Of a stretch of 64,000 bases of DNA, positions 8,103-16,840 are shown piece by piece. Each line of letters begins with the position of its first letter. Position 1 is the stretch's first letter. The notes under the pieces were generated by a model, which did no database searches, had not been told where the DNA came from, and saw only the letters and a list, made by a program, of their open reading frames with translations. This DNA is from Desulfobacula sp. (GTDB lineage Bacteria; Desulfobacterota; Desulfobacteria; Desulfobacterales; Desulfobacteraceae): assembly GCF_014237455.1 (NCBI RefSeq), contig NZ_JABZFL010000051.1, positions 143,330 through 207,329 on the forward strand. Direction: 5' to 3'. Made by a program: the position numbers and the translations under genes.

Positions 8103-9301
8103 GACGATACCTCCTTAGATTCCTGTAAAACAGGCAGATAGGTCACAGCGACTCTATACACAAACATCAACGTTGCGATCAGTCCTAAAGTGACAAAAAT
8201 TTCGCCGGGTGCAGGGAAATATCCATTTTCAGTCAACGGCGGTTTGTACCCTACAATGAACACATTAACCCTGTTTAAAATCACACCAAAAACAATCAAA
8301 GCTGCCGCTGTAAAAATGCCTTTTCTTGACTCTCTTATTTTTTGAAAAAGCAGCATCACCCATGGTACAATTATACCCAAAAGCATTTCTACGATAAACG
8401 AATTGGTCTGGTGGGTTCCATCCAGAAGATACACATAGGTTCCCCTGAAAAACATGTCTCCGAGTTTGAGAAACATGTAGGTTCCCAAAAGAAAAATGGT
8501 AATCCGTGTTAAGGGGGTAAGAAAGCTCATCTCGGAATCAAGCTTGAAAGAAGAAGTGGCAATGGTCGTTTCAAAAACTACCATGGGATAGCCTACGGCA
8601 AAGGCGGATGTCAAAAACAAAAGAGGCAGTATGGGAGTATACCATAATGGATGCAATTTAGTCGGAGCTACCAGCATGAGCGATCCCAGGCTGGATTGAT
8701 GCATGCAGGACAACACAACCCCTAATATAATGAATATCCACATGATTTTACCGATAATGGCATCACCAACTTTTAAAATCATGTCTACCAGACCATTGAA
8801 TGCGGATAATATACCCGGAAGGTTCACCCTGCCTTTGAATTGTTCCGCAACAATGGGAAAAAATTCAAAATAAAGTACATGAAGATAAACCATGACACAC
8901 ATGGCCACCTCAAAAAGTACTGAATTTGTATTCCAGTTAAATATAGGTTTCCAGATGGCCCAGGAACGTCCGATATCCACCAGAAGACCTAAGACAACAA
9001 AGGTATACCCTAAGACAGCCGTTAAAAGAGCCGGCCGTGTAATGGGTTCATAATAATGTTTACCTGCAATATGGGCCAGAGCAGCAGTGGTAAACCCGCC
9101 TGCAGCTAGAGCAACACCAGTTGCCACATCCACACCCACCCAGAGCCCCCAGGGTCTGGCATTGCTCAGGTTGGTGACATAGCCAATACCGCCGGTAAAT
9201 CTGGCAATAATGGAAACAGCGCCAGCTATCATAAAGACCAGCAGTACAAGGACTCCAGGAGTCCAGAATTTTTTATTTAAAGGACTTGCTTTATGTTCCA
9301 T
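8099..9301 (-). CDS. NrfD/HybB-type polytopic quinone-interacting membrane protein
   Basis: 400 residues with about ten hydrophobic helices, starting NKKFWTPGVLVLLVFMIAGA and including the family segment GGIGYVTNLSNARPWGLWVGVDVATG (here read in two parts, GGIGYVTNLSN and RPWGLWVGVDVATG). NrfD/HybB proteins contain no haem and pass electrons between the quinone pool and a periplasmic FeS subunit. Its start and stop both overlap neighbours by ATGA-type junctions (FeS gene upstream, cytochrome downstream). This implies translational coupling and a stoichiometric membrane complex. Confidence 0.88.
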   Translation of the reverse strand: MEHKASPLNKKFWTPGVLVLLVFMIAGAVSIIARFTGGIGYVTNLSNARPWGLWVGVDVATGVALAAGGFTTAALAHIAGKHYYEPITRPALLTAVLGYTFVVLGLLVDIGRSWAIWKPIFNWNTNSVLFEVAMCVMVYLHVLYFEFFPIVAEQFKGRVNLPGILSAFNGLVDMILKVGDAIIGKIMWIFIILGVVLSCMHQSSLGSLMLVAPTKLHPLWYTPILPLLFLTSAFAVGYPMVVFETTIATSSFKLDSEMSFLTPLTRITIFLLGTYMFLKLGDMFFRGTYVYLLDGTHQTNSFIVEMLLGIIVPWVMLLFQKIRESRKGIFTAAALIVFGVILNRVNVFIVGYKPPLTENGYFPAPGEIFVTLGLIATLMFVYRVAVTYLPVLQESKEVSS

Positions 9302-10215
9302 CAGGCACCTCCTTTATCTTCTGGTGTTTCCCCAGTTTTATTTGATTTATACATGAATGCTCCCAGAACGCTGAAAAGTGCAATCGGTGACCACAGATAA
9401 CTGAACAGCGAATGCTGTATGGTTTCAGAAAGTTTGGGTAAAGGGTTCTCCGGCAACACGGGCAGGTTTACTTTTTCAAATGGCACAGATGCAATATATA
9501 GCCATGAGGTTCCCCCCACCTCTTTTTCACCATACACATGATCAATATACTTGCCGGGGTTTTCCTTGAGTCTTTTTTTAGCCAGTTTTAAAATTGTCTC
9601 TCTTTTTCCAAAGGTCAGGGCTTCCGTTGGACAAATAGTTGCACACCCTGGAAGACCGCCTTTCTCGGATATCCTGTCATAGCAGAATGTACATTTCATC
9701 ACCCGGGGAGTAATCGGATCATGGTACTCATAGGCGGGTATTTCAAACGGACAGGCTACCATGCAATATCGACAGCCAATACATTTGGTGACATCATATT
9801 TGACACTACCATTCTCTTCCTTGGTTAATGCCCCCACAATGCAGGCGGACACACAGGCCGGATCCTGACAATGCATGCATTGAACTTTGGCATAGGCCGG
9901 AGCCGGTTTGTTACACTCATCGATTTTACCTGTAAAGTACCGGTTTACCACTGTAAAAGCTTTATGATCCGGCCTTCTGTTTTTTTCAAAAATAGTACAA
10001 TTACAATTGGGCCTTTCCGGAGCCGGAAGGCTGTTCACCTCACTACAGGCATGTTCACATTTACGGCAGCCAACACACCGGGTCAGATCCACAAGGCATC
10101 CTAAAGGATCTGGCGGCGCCTTTGACTCCCATGCACTGGCAGATGAGGGCAGTGCTGCGGCAGATGCACCGGCTGCTCCCATGAATTTAAAAAAATTCCG
10201 TCTACTAAGTTGCAT
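9301..10215 (-). CDS. Periplasmic four-cluster ferredoxin subunit with Tat signal (HybA type)
   Basis: 304 residues. The twin-arginine signal [25 protein letters not shown] (motif SRRNFF) is at the N-terminus. Four cysteine groups follow: [35 protein letters not shown] and CTFCYDRI...CATIC, predicting four [4Fe-4S] clusters. A C-terminal hydrophobic helix ([17 protein letters not shown]) would anchor it, as in HybA. It should relay electrons between the NrfD subunit and the multihaem cytochrome in the periplasm. Confidence 0.9.
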   Translation of the reverse strand: MQLSRRNFFKFMGAAGASAAALPSSASAWESKAPPDPLGCLVDLTRCVGCRKCEHACSEVNSLPAPERPNCNCTIFEKNRRPDHKAFTVVNRYFTGKIDECNKPAPAYAKVQCMHCQDPACVSACIVGALTKEENGSVKYDVTKCIGCRYCMVACPFEIPAYEYHDPITPRVMKCTFCYDRISEKGGLPGCATICPTEALTFGKRETILKLAKKRLKENPGKYIDHVYGEKEVGGTSWLYIASVPFEKVNLPVLPENPLPKLSETIQHSLFSYLWSPIALFSVLGAFMYKSNKTGETPEDKGGA

Positions 10216-10249
10216 TTTACCTCCTTTTTATATTCAACATCTAACTGAT

Positions 10250-10486
10250 TTAAAGTCTTGACCCTTTTTTAATCCCAAGGCAGATACAACCCGCCATCTT
10301 CTTTTTGTAGACCACTTCATCACGGGACCGCCTGATAATCATAATCAGATCCTGTACCACATCAACATCCGCCAGCATAACTTCCAAAACATCCCCTTTT
10401 TCCATAGATTTAAGGCAGCTTTTGCATTTGAAAAGATTAAGAGGTGAAATCACTCCCTTAAGATCTAATACAATTTTTGATGCCAT
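10250..10486 (-). CDS. TusA/SirA-fold small protein lacking the usual active-site cysteine
   Basis: 78 residues. The pattern LDLKGVISPLNLFKCKSCLKSMEKGDVLEVMLADV follows the TusA/SirA fold (LDxRGxxCPxPLLKxKKAL...GDxLEV). The CPxP motif reads ISPL, so the sulfur-carrying cysteine is Ile. Two cysteines lie a helix turn later (KCKSC), and CIC lies near the C-terminus. It is first in the cytochrome operon, 34 bases after the predicted sigma-54 start, with a GGGAGG ribosome site. It may have an accessory role in sulfur or selenium delivery, or have lost carrier activity. Confidence 0.65.
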   Translation of the reverse strand: MASKIVLDLKGVISPLNLFKCKSCLKSMEKGDVLEVMLADVDVVQDLIMIIRRSRDEVVYKKKMAGCICLGIKKGSRL

Positions 10487-10530
10487 TCAGCCTCCCGTTA
10501 TTAAATTATAAAATTATAGGTAATAATGTT

Positions 10531-10547
10531 TGCAACAGGTGTGCCGG
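10531..10547 (-). promoter_or_regulatory. Sigma-54 (-24/-12) promoter of the cytochrome operon
   Basis: The minus strand reads CGGCAC-ACCTG-TTGCA. The invariant GG and GC are 12 bases apart, matching the sigma-54 consensus at 5 of the 6 TGGCAC positions. It lies about 45 bases before the TusA-like start and faces away from a divergent sigma-54 activator gene. Confidence 0.75.
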
Positions 10548-10642
10548 AGATATCATAAAAATAAAAATGTATATAACTCACTGGTTTTACATAAAATAAT
10601 TAATTTTCAACTTTGGGTTGACTGTTTAGAAATTAAATAGTA

Positions 10643-10698
10643 TTTAAACAATCGTTTAAACATCAACATTATTTTAATAGTTGTTTAAACGATTAAAC
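10643..10698. promoter_or_regulatory. Dyad activator-binding sites (UAS) between divergent genes
   Basis: Two dyads, TTTAAACAATCGTTTAAA (10643-10660) and GTTTAAACGATTAAAC (10683-10698), share a 13-bp inverted-repeat core (10650-10662 against 10682-10694). A weaker third copy lies near 10622-10640. They are 100-150 bp upstream of the -24/-12 promoter, the usual distance for an enhancer bound by a Fis-type HTH. The site nearest the activator gene could also repress that gene. Confidence 0.65.
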
Positions 10699-10719
10699 AG
10701 ACATTTGAGAGGAAAGCGT

Positions 10720-12120
10720 ATGAATGAACATGAAATGAATATCTTCTGGAAAAAAATAGTGAATACCATTAACGATGGACTGATGTTTATCGGCCCCGAA
10801 GGTTCCCTTTTAATGGTTAATAAAGCCTTTGAAACGCTTACCGGGTATACGTCAAAAGAAGCCATCGGCATGTCCTGCGAAATATTAGATTGTGACGCCT
10901 GTGAAAAAATCATGCAGACAGATAAAAAAACTGCATGGTGTAAGTTGTTTGAAGAAGGCCAGCAGGACATGAAAAAATGCCGCTGTCTTATCAAATGCAA
11001 AGATGGAACTTTCTTGCCGATTTTAAAAAATGCATCCGTACTATGGGATGAAGACCAGACAGCACTTGGTGTTGTGGAAACTTTAACCGATATTTCTGAA
11101 CTTACCAAACTGGATGAAAAAGTTCATATTCTTTCCAGGCAATGCGACAAGGAAAATGACTTTTGGGGCTTGGTGGGCAAATCCCCTGAAATGCAGAATA
11201 TGTTTGAAATGATAAGAAAAGCTGCTCAAAGCAATGCCCCTGTTATTATTCTCGGCGAAAGCGGAACCGGTAAAGAATTGGTGGCCAATGCCATCCACCT
11301 GTGTGGTTCAAGAAAAAATGGGGCTTTTATTCAACTCAATTGTGCTGCATTGAATGAAGCGGTCCTGGAAAGCGAATTGTTCGGCCATGCCAAGGGCGCA
11401 TTTACAGGGGCTTACAGCAACCGGATCGGCCGATTTGAAGCCGCCAATCATGGAGATTTCTTTCTGGATGAAATCGGTGATATTCCATTGTCTATTCAGA
11501 CAAAACTTTTAAGGGTCCTTGAGTCGGGCCAATTTGAAAGAGTGGGAGATATTTCACCGATCAAAGTTGATGTACGAATCATCACAGCCACAAACAGAGA
11601 TCTTGATGAGTTGATAGATAAAAATGAATTTCGACAGGATTTGCTTTTCAGAATTAACGTCATCCCGATACACCTGCCGCCTTTAAGAGACAGAAAAGAA
11701 GATATCCCTTTATTAATTAATTCTTTTATTCATCGTTTAAATATGCAAACCGGTAAAACAATAAATGGTTTAGCCCATGATACCATGGAAGCGTTCATGG
11801 ATTACCACTGGCCGGGCAATATCAGAGAACTTAAAAATGCAATGGAGTATTCTTTTGTTACCACTGAGGGGCCCCTTATCCAATTAGACCATTTGCCCAA
11901 GAAGATCGGTACGGCACAAAAAGCACCCCTTTCTCCCGTCCTTCAATTAACTGCAGACGAGGCCTTGCCCAGTGAAAAATTACAATTAATCGAAGCACTC
12001 AAACAGACAAACGGCAACCAGACAAAGGCGGCAAAAATTCTTAATATCAACAGGGTAACCGTTTGGAACCGTATGAGAAAATACGGTCTTGATCTTAAAA
12101 AAATCTTGTCGGTACACTAG
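10720..12120 (+). CDS. PAS-containing sigma-54-dependent transcriptional activator
   Basis: 466 residues: an N-terminal PAS domain (about 5-125) with a Cys cluster (CEILDCDACEK, then KKCRCLIKC), an AAA+ domain with Walker A GESGTGKE, the sigma-54 contact loop GAFTGA, Walker B FFLDEIGD and the arginine-finger region, and a C-terminal Fis-type HTH (NQTKAAKILNINRVTVWNRMRKYG). The Cys-rich PAS could hold an FeS cluster or sense redox or sulfur species (inference). The start at 10720 has GAGAGGAAAG before it; the upstream TTG lies inside the dyad sites. It almost surely controls the divergent cytochrome operon. Confidence 0.85.
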   Translation: MNEHEMNIFWKKIVNTINDGLMFIGPEGSLLMVNKAFETLTGYTSKEAIGMSCEILDCDACEKIMQTDKKTAWCKLFEEGQQDMKKCRCLIKCKDGTFLPILKNASVLWDEDQTALGVVETLTDISELTKLDEKVHILSRQCDKENDFWGLVGKSPEMQNMFEMIRKAAQSNAPVIILGESGTGKELVANAIHLCGSRKNGAFIQLNCAALNEAVLESELFGHAKGAFTGAYSNRIGRFEAANHGDFFLDEIGDIPLSIQTKLLRVLESGQFERVGDISPIKVDVRIITATNRDLDELIDKNEFRQDLLFRINVIPIHLPPLRDRKEDIPLLINSFIHRLNMQTGKTINGLAHDTMEAFMDYHWPGNIRELKNAMEYSFVTTEGPLIQLDHLPKKIGTAQKAPLSPVLQLTADEALPSEKLQLIEALKQTNGNQTKAAKILNINRVTVWNRMRKYGLDLKKILSVH

Positions 12121-13669
12121 GAAAACTTAGCTTTTTAACAAAAACATCTTGAAAATTTTGGTTACAGGCAAGATCCACAACTATAACCTTATTTGCTATC
12201 TGTATCGCTTTATCAAGAAAAGCATTATCACACAGAGCCATAATGGCTCCGGCTCCGGCTGAGTTCCCTGCAACTTCTACCCTGTTCAGATCCATGGCCG
12301 GGATCATTCCCAGGGTCATCATATCCTTTTTATCAAGAAATGATCCAAAAGCTCCGGCAATAATAATTTTTTCAGGTTCATCAAGCCCTGCTTCCTTTAG
12401 AAGAAATTCAATCCCTGTAATCAATGCCCCTTTACCCAACTGGACAGAGCGGATATCCTTCTGACTGATAAAGATTGCAGAGCCATCCTGAGAAGAATCT
12501 TCCGGAACGATAATATATTGCTTATTCTTATTTTGGAACGCACCGCCCGGGTCTATGATCTTTTTTTGACAAAACTGGGTCACAGCACTGATAACACCGG
12601 TTCCACAAATTCCAGACGGCTTCAAGCCGGAAGAATTCGACGGGTTGATAATGGTGTATTGGGGCAAGTCTTCCAGGTTTTTTATTTGAACCGTATTGAT
12701 GGCACCCGGGATTGCCTGCATCCCACAGGACAGGGTTGCACCTTCAAATGCCGGGCCGGTTGCACAGGATGTCGCAAAAAATTGGTCTTTTCCTTTCAGC
12801 ATCAATTCCCCGTTGGTACCCAGATCCACAAGCAGGGTTCCATCCGGTTGATTTTCAAGATCAACTGCCAGGGTTGCACTAAGGATATCTCCTCCGATAA
12901 AACCGGATACCTGGGGCAGCAGTTGAATTGAAAAATCTTTTATTTTAAAGCCCAGATCATTGGATTGGATTTTTTTTGCTTTATAAAAAGCCGGCTGGTA
13001 AGGAGAAACTCCAATGGATTTTGGATCCACACCTGCAAATATATGGATCATGGTTGGATTACCCACCGTCACCATTTGAGAAATCATCTCCTCTTTAAGA
13101 TCAAGGGATGCTAAAAGTTCTTTGATCCCCCACTCTATTGCCTTGACAACCAGTTTCTGCAAATGTCCAAGATTTTTTTCTTCCTGGCCGATAGCACTGA
13201 TCCGACTCATAACATCATCCCCATACAGAGCCTGGGGATTTTTTACGGCCAGCGAAGAAAGCACCCTGCCTTTAGTTGTGTTGCAAAAGTATACGGCAAT
13301 GGTTGTTGTACCAAGATCCACGGCAATGCCATAGCTATCTTTACCGTTCACATTTTTAAACCTGTCCTTGAATGCTTCAGGAAAGGAGACTGCCGCTTTA
13401 CTGATAATATGGGATGACAGCATGGATGATTCCGGGATCTCAATTGAAATATCATCTGAAATGATGACTTGACAGGCTTCTTTAAATTCACTATCCCCGT
13501 TTTCTGCAACAACCTTGACCTGGCATTTTTTGCAGACACCTTTACCGCCGCAATCAGATCTCAAAAAAATGCTTTTATTCATGAGTGATTCCATCAGAGT
13601 TCTTTCGGGTCTTGCTTCAATTCGCCTGCCATGAGGGAAGAGGTGAATATAGCATTTCTTATTTGACAT
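12095..13669 (-). CDS. RACo/RamA-type ASKHA protein with 2Fe-2S ferredoxin domain (corrinoid-protein activator)
   Basis: 524 residues. An N-terminal ferredoxin domain has CGGKGVCKKC plus a downstream Cys (EACQ) for a [2Fe-2S] cluster. It is followed by an actin/Hsp70-type ATPase region (GIAVDLGTTTIAVYF, LLVDLGTNGE, IIAGAFGSF), the domain of reductive activators of corrinoid methyl carriers. RACo reduces inactivated Co(II) corrinoid at the expense of ATP. No corrinoid protein or methyltransferase is encoded nearby, so its partner must be elsewhere. It is 27 bp after the amino-acid ABC ATPase gene and probably in that operon. Its 3' end overlaps the convergent activator gene by 26 bp. Confidence 0.85.
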   Translation of the reverse strand: MSNKKCYIHLFPHGRRIEARPERTLMESLMNKSIFLRSDCGGKGVCKKCQVKVVAENGDSEFKEACQVIISDDISIEIPESSMLSSHIISKAAVSFPEAFKDRFKNVNGKDSYGIAVDLGTTTIAVYFCNTTKGRVLSSLAVKNPQALYGDDVMSRISAIGQEEKNLGHLQKLVVKAIEWGIKELLASLDLKEEMISQMVTVGNPTMIHIFAGVDPKSIGVSPYQPAFYKAKKIQSNDLGFKIKDFSIQLLPQVSGFIGGDILSATLAVDLENQPDGTLLVDLGTNGELMLKGKDQFFATSCATGPAFEGATLSCGMQAIPGAINTVQIKNLEDLPQYTIINPSNSSGLKPSGICGTGVISAVTQFCQKKIIDPGGAFQNKNKQYIIVPEDSSQDGSAIFISQKDIRSVQLGKGALITGIEFLLKEAGLDEPEKIIIAGAFGSFLDKKDMMTLGMIPAMDLNRVEVAGNSAGAGAIMALCDNAFLDKAIQIANKVIVVDLACNQNFQDVFVKKLSFPSVPTRFF

Positions 13670-13695
13670 TTGGATTCCTTAATCTGTCTTCTTGT

Positions 13696-14439
13696 TTAAA
13701 TAATTTGACTTAAAAATTTTTGAGTTCTGTCATATTTCGGGCTGGTGAAAAATGTTTCGGGATTGTTTTCTTCCACGATTTCACCTTGATCCATGAAGAG
13801 TATTCTATTGGCAACCTGTTTTGCAAATCCCATCTCATGGGTAACACAGATCATGGTCATGCCGTCATGGGCAAGCTGCCTGATGACATCAAGCACTTCT
13901 TTTACCATTTCCGGGTCCAGCGCAGATGTGGGTTCATCAAACAGCATAATTTTAGGATTCATGCACAGGGCTCTTGCAATTGCCACCCGCTGCTGCTGGC
14001 CACCGGAAAGCTGGCCCGGCATTTTAAATGCCTGGTCGTGAATTTGTACCCGCTTAAGAAGTGCCATGGCAGTTTCTTCTGCCTTTTTCCTGGGCATTTT
14101 GAGAATCCAGGCAGGGGCCAGTGTAAGGTTTTCAAGAACCGTCAGATGGGGGAAAAGATCAAAATCCTGAAACACCATTCCCACTTCTTTGCGGACACTG
14201 GCAATATTTTTCATTTTGCCTGTCAGCTCTGTTCCTGCTACAATAATTTTTCCTTTTTGATGTTCTTCAATTCTGTTTATGCAACGGATAAGCGTTGATT
14301 TTCCTGATCCTGAGGGGCCGCATATGACAATAATTTCACCCTTGTGTACCGTCATATTTATATTCTTGAGGACATGAAAATTATCAAACCATTTGTTTAA
14401 ATTTGTAATTTCAATAATGGGAATGTTCTGTTGATTCAT
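13696..14439 (-). CDS. aapP: Polar amino-acid ABC transporter ATP-binding protein (AapP/GlnQ type)
   Basis: 247 residues with Walker [10 protein letters not shown], signature LSGGQQQR, Walker [16 protein letters not shown] and the H-loop VTHEM. These features and the length place it with GlnQ/AapP importers. It is fourth in the order aapJ-aapQ-aapM-aapP. It energises uptake through AapQM. The symbol reflects operon layout; the exact substrate is not shown. Confidence 0.88.
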   Translation of the reverse strand: MNQQNIPIIEITNLNKWFDNFHVLKNINMTVHKGEIIVICGPSGSGKSTLIRCINRIEEHQKGKIIVAGTELTGKMKNIASVRKEVGMVFQDFDLFPHLTVLENLTLAPAWILKMPRKKAEETAMALLKRVQIHDQAFKMPGQLSGGQQQRVAIARALCMNPKIMLFDEPTSALDPEMVKEVLDVIRQLAHDGMTMICVTHEMGFAKQVANRILFMDQGEIVEENNPETFFTSPKYDRTQKFLSQII

Positions 14440-14452
14440 TTAATTTCTCCAA

Positions 14453-15565
14453 TTATGACCATTGATTGCGATGCTCAATGGATTTGCCATACTGGCTCAT
14501 GGAAAAACAGATAATCCAGTAAATTAGCGCGCAAAAAACATAGGCTTCTGCATCATATCCAAGCCATTCAGGGTCTTGTGCAGAGGCTTTGATCATTCCT
14601 AAAAAATCAAGCAGTCCGACGATGATTACAAGAGATGTATCTTTGAAGAGCGCAACACAGCGACCGATGAGAGATGGGATAACATGACGAAGGGCCTGGG
14701 GCAGAACAATAAAATAAGTGATTGTCCAGTTTTTAAGCCCTATAGAAGCGGCAGCTTCGATCTGCCCTTGAGAAATGGCCTGGAGTCCTCCCCTTACCAC
14801 TTCCGCAATATAGGCGGATGAAAATAATATGATACCGATCTGCACTCGTAAGAGGTTGTTGATGTTCATTCCCCGGGGCAGAAAAATAGGCAGCATGACA
14901 GAGGCCATGAATAGGATGGTAATCAGGGGAACGCCTCGTATGGATTCAATAATACCGATACACAGGGATTTTACGATGACCATGTTTGATCGTCGGCCAA
15001 GGGCCAGCAGTATGCCAAGGGGTATGGACATGATAATACCAATGGCAGCAAGCCCTGTACTCAACATCAGGCCGCCCCATAAGGATTGTTCTACGATTTC
15101 AAGGCCTATCCCGCCATTGATCAGAAAAAATAACGGCAAGGGCAAAAAGAACCAGAGCGCAATCAAAAGTCTGGTCTGAAGTCTTCTAAGGGCGGTTAAC
15201 ACACAGACGACACCAAAGATGACAAAGGCCAGGATCGGGCGCCACAATAATTCTTGAGGGTATAGCCCAACCATCAGCACCCTGAATTTTACAAAAATAA
15301 AGGTCCAGCAGGCACCTGTTTTTGGGGTGGGATCTGGCGTAGAAGAAAGTGACCAGGTGGCATCGATAATTGTCCAGGAGATCAGCGGGGGAACGGCTTT
15401 CCATAAAAAGAGAAGTGCTGCAAATGTGAGCAAAGAATTAATTTTACTACTAAAAAGATTACCTTTAAGCCAGCCGATAATACCGACAGATTCCAGGGGT
15501 GCAGGAAGGTCAGGCATGGGTTTAAAAACATGCAATTCTTTGCTGGCATCAGGTGATATTGTCAT
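14453..15565 (-). CDS. aapM: Polar amino-acid ABC transporter permease (AapM type)
   Basis: About 370 residues from the Met of MTISPDASKELHVFKP. Multiple membrane helices and the EAA loop (EAAASIGLKNWTITYFIVLPQALRHVIP, here in parts EAAASIGLKNW and FIVLPQALRHVIP) identify a HisM/AapM permease. The long N-terminal part with extra helices is typical of AapM rather than GlnP. Starting at 15565 puts it 2 bp after the aapQ stop; a longer in-frame start at 15655 would overlap aapQ by 88 bp and is unlikely. Confidence 0.85.
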   Translation of the reverse strand: MTISPDASKELHVFKPMPDLPAPLESVGIIGWLKGNLFSSKINSLLTFAALLFLWKAVPPLISWTIIDATWSLSSTPDPTPKTGACWTFIFVKFRVLMVGLYPQELLWRPILAFVIFGVVCVLTALRRLQTRLLIALWFFLPLPLFFLINGGIGLEIVEQSLWGGLMLSTGLAAIGIIMSIPLGILLALGRRSNMVIVKSLCIGIIESIRGVPLITILFMASVMLPIFLPRGMNINNLLRVQIGIILFSSAYIAEVVRGGLQAISQGQIEAAASIGLKNWTITYFIVLPQALRHVIPSLIGRCVALFKDTSLVIIVGLLDFLGMIKASAQDPEWLGYDAEAYVFCALIYWIICFSMSQYGKSIEHRNQWS

Positions 15566-15567
15566 GT

Positions 15568-16728
15568 TTACCTGCCAATGTGCTGAACTCTTGCATTCAG
15601 CCAGTTCATGATTATTGATACGATCAGGTTGATCGTCATATAAACCCCCATCCACATGGCAATGACTTCTATTGCCTGGTCATTCTGACCAATAATGGTA
15701 CCGCCGATGGAGACCATGTCAGGATAGCCGATAGCAACTGCAAGAGAGCTGTTTTTAACCAGGCTTGTATAATCATTGGTAGTGGCAGGAATAATCACCC
15801 GCAGCGCCTGGGGTAAAATGACCTTTCTCATGGTAAGACCGGCCGGCAATCCAAGGGCCTTGGATGAATTAATCTGGCCTGTGGCCACCGACTGAATGCC
15901 GCTTCTGACATTTTCACCAATAAAGGCGGCTGTGTATAATACCAGTCCTGTCATCAGGGCTGAAAATTCAGGACGGATGACTAAGCCGCCTGTAAAATTA
16001 AACCCTTTTAACACAGCAAATTCCCATGCCAGGGGGCCGCCGGTCACCCACCATGCAATGGCAGGAATTGTTACCATGGCAGTCACGCCTATGGTAAATG
16101 AAGGAATAATCCGACCCGTCTCCCGGTGAAGCCGGGTTGCATACCAGTGAATTAAAAATGCCGCAACAATGCCTGTCAGAACCGCCAGGCAAACAATTAA
16201 AAAACCTGATTCAGGTATGGGTCTGGGAAGGTAGATTCCCCTGTTGTTCAAAAAAAAACCTTGGAAGGGCATCAGACTTTTTTTGGGAATCGGCAGTGCG
16301 GCAAGGGCAATGGAATAGGTGAAAAACAAGACGAGAAGTAAAGGAACATTTCTTAATACTTCAACATATATCTCTGCAAGTTTTGATATAAGCCAGTTAC
16401 CGGAAACCCTGGCAACACCGATTAAAATTCCTAACAATGTGGCAAGTATAATACCCAAAAAAGCAACATAAAGAGTATTGATAATTCCGATAAAAAAAGC
16501 AAAACCATAAGAGTCTGCCGGAGAGTATGGCAATAGAGAGTTGCTGATGGGCATCCCGGATTCCAAAGATAAAAAACCAAAGCCGGAAGCGATGTTACGG
16601 GCTTCAAGATTTGCCTGTGTGTTGACAAGCAGTCCGTGTGCGGCATAAAAAATTATGCCGATGACAGCTGCTTGAAGCGTCAAGGTTGTCATTGTGGATT
16701 TTGAAAATAAAAATACCGGTAGTTTCAA
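15568..16728 (-). CDS. aapQ: Polar amino-acid ABC transporter permease (AapQ type)
   Basis: 386 residues with about eight hydrophobic helices and an EAA-like loop (SSKALGLPAGLTMRKVILPQALRVIIP in parts SSKALGLPAG and ILPQALRVIIP). The length matches AapQ, which is longer than GlnP because of an inserted periplasmic/membrane segment (about 140-240). It pairs with AapM. It follows aapJ across a 112-bp gap that holds a strong stem-loop. Confidence 0.85.
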   Translation of the reverse strand: MKLPVFLFSKSTMTTLTLQAAVIGIIFYAAHGLLVNTQANLEARNIASGFGFLSLESGMPISNSLLPYSPADSYGFAFFIGIINTLYVAFLGIILATLLGILIGVARVSGNWLISKLAEIYVEVLRNVPLLLVLFFTYSIALAALPIPKKSLMPFQGFFLNNRGIYLPRPIPESGFLIVCLAVLTGIVAAFLIHWYATRLHRETGRIIPSFTIGVTAMVTIPAIAWWVTGGPLAWEFAVLKGFNFTGGLVIRPEFSALMTGLVLYTAAFIGENVRSGIQSVATGQINSSKALGLPAGLTMRKVILPQALRVIIPATTNDYTSLVKNSSLAVAIGYPDMVSIGGTIIGQNDQAIEVIAMWMGVYMTINLIVSIIMNWLNARVQHIGR

Positions 16729-16794
16729 AGCGCTGCCTTACCCAAAATTTTTTATATCTGATACAAGCCTGTTTTAGATAGTTTTAGTTATGAA

Positions 16795-16820
16795 ACAGGG
16801 GGGCATATCAGCCCCCCTGT
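16795..16820 (-). promoter_or_regulatory. GC-rich stem-loop between aapJ and aapQ
   Basis: ACAGGGGGGC (16795-16804) pairs perfectly with 16811-16820 over a six-base loop, in the gap after the binding-protein gene. Such intra-operon hairpins commonly stabilise the abundant binding-protein mRNA and reduce downstream permease expression. No U-tract follows. Confidence 0.65.
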
Positions 16821-16840
16821 AATGTGTTAAACGTAAAAAA

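Noticed and set aside
10681..10719. TTG start for the first activator
   Set aside because: It lies within the dyad sites, and the ATG at 10720 has a good ribosome site.
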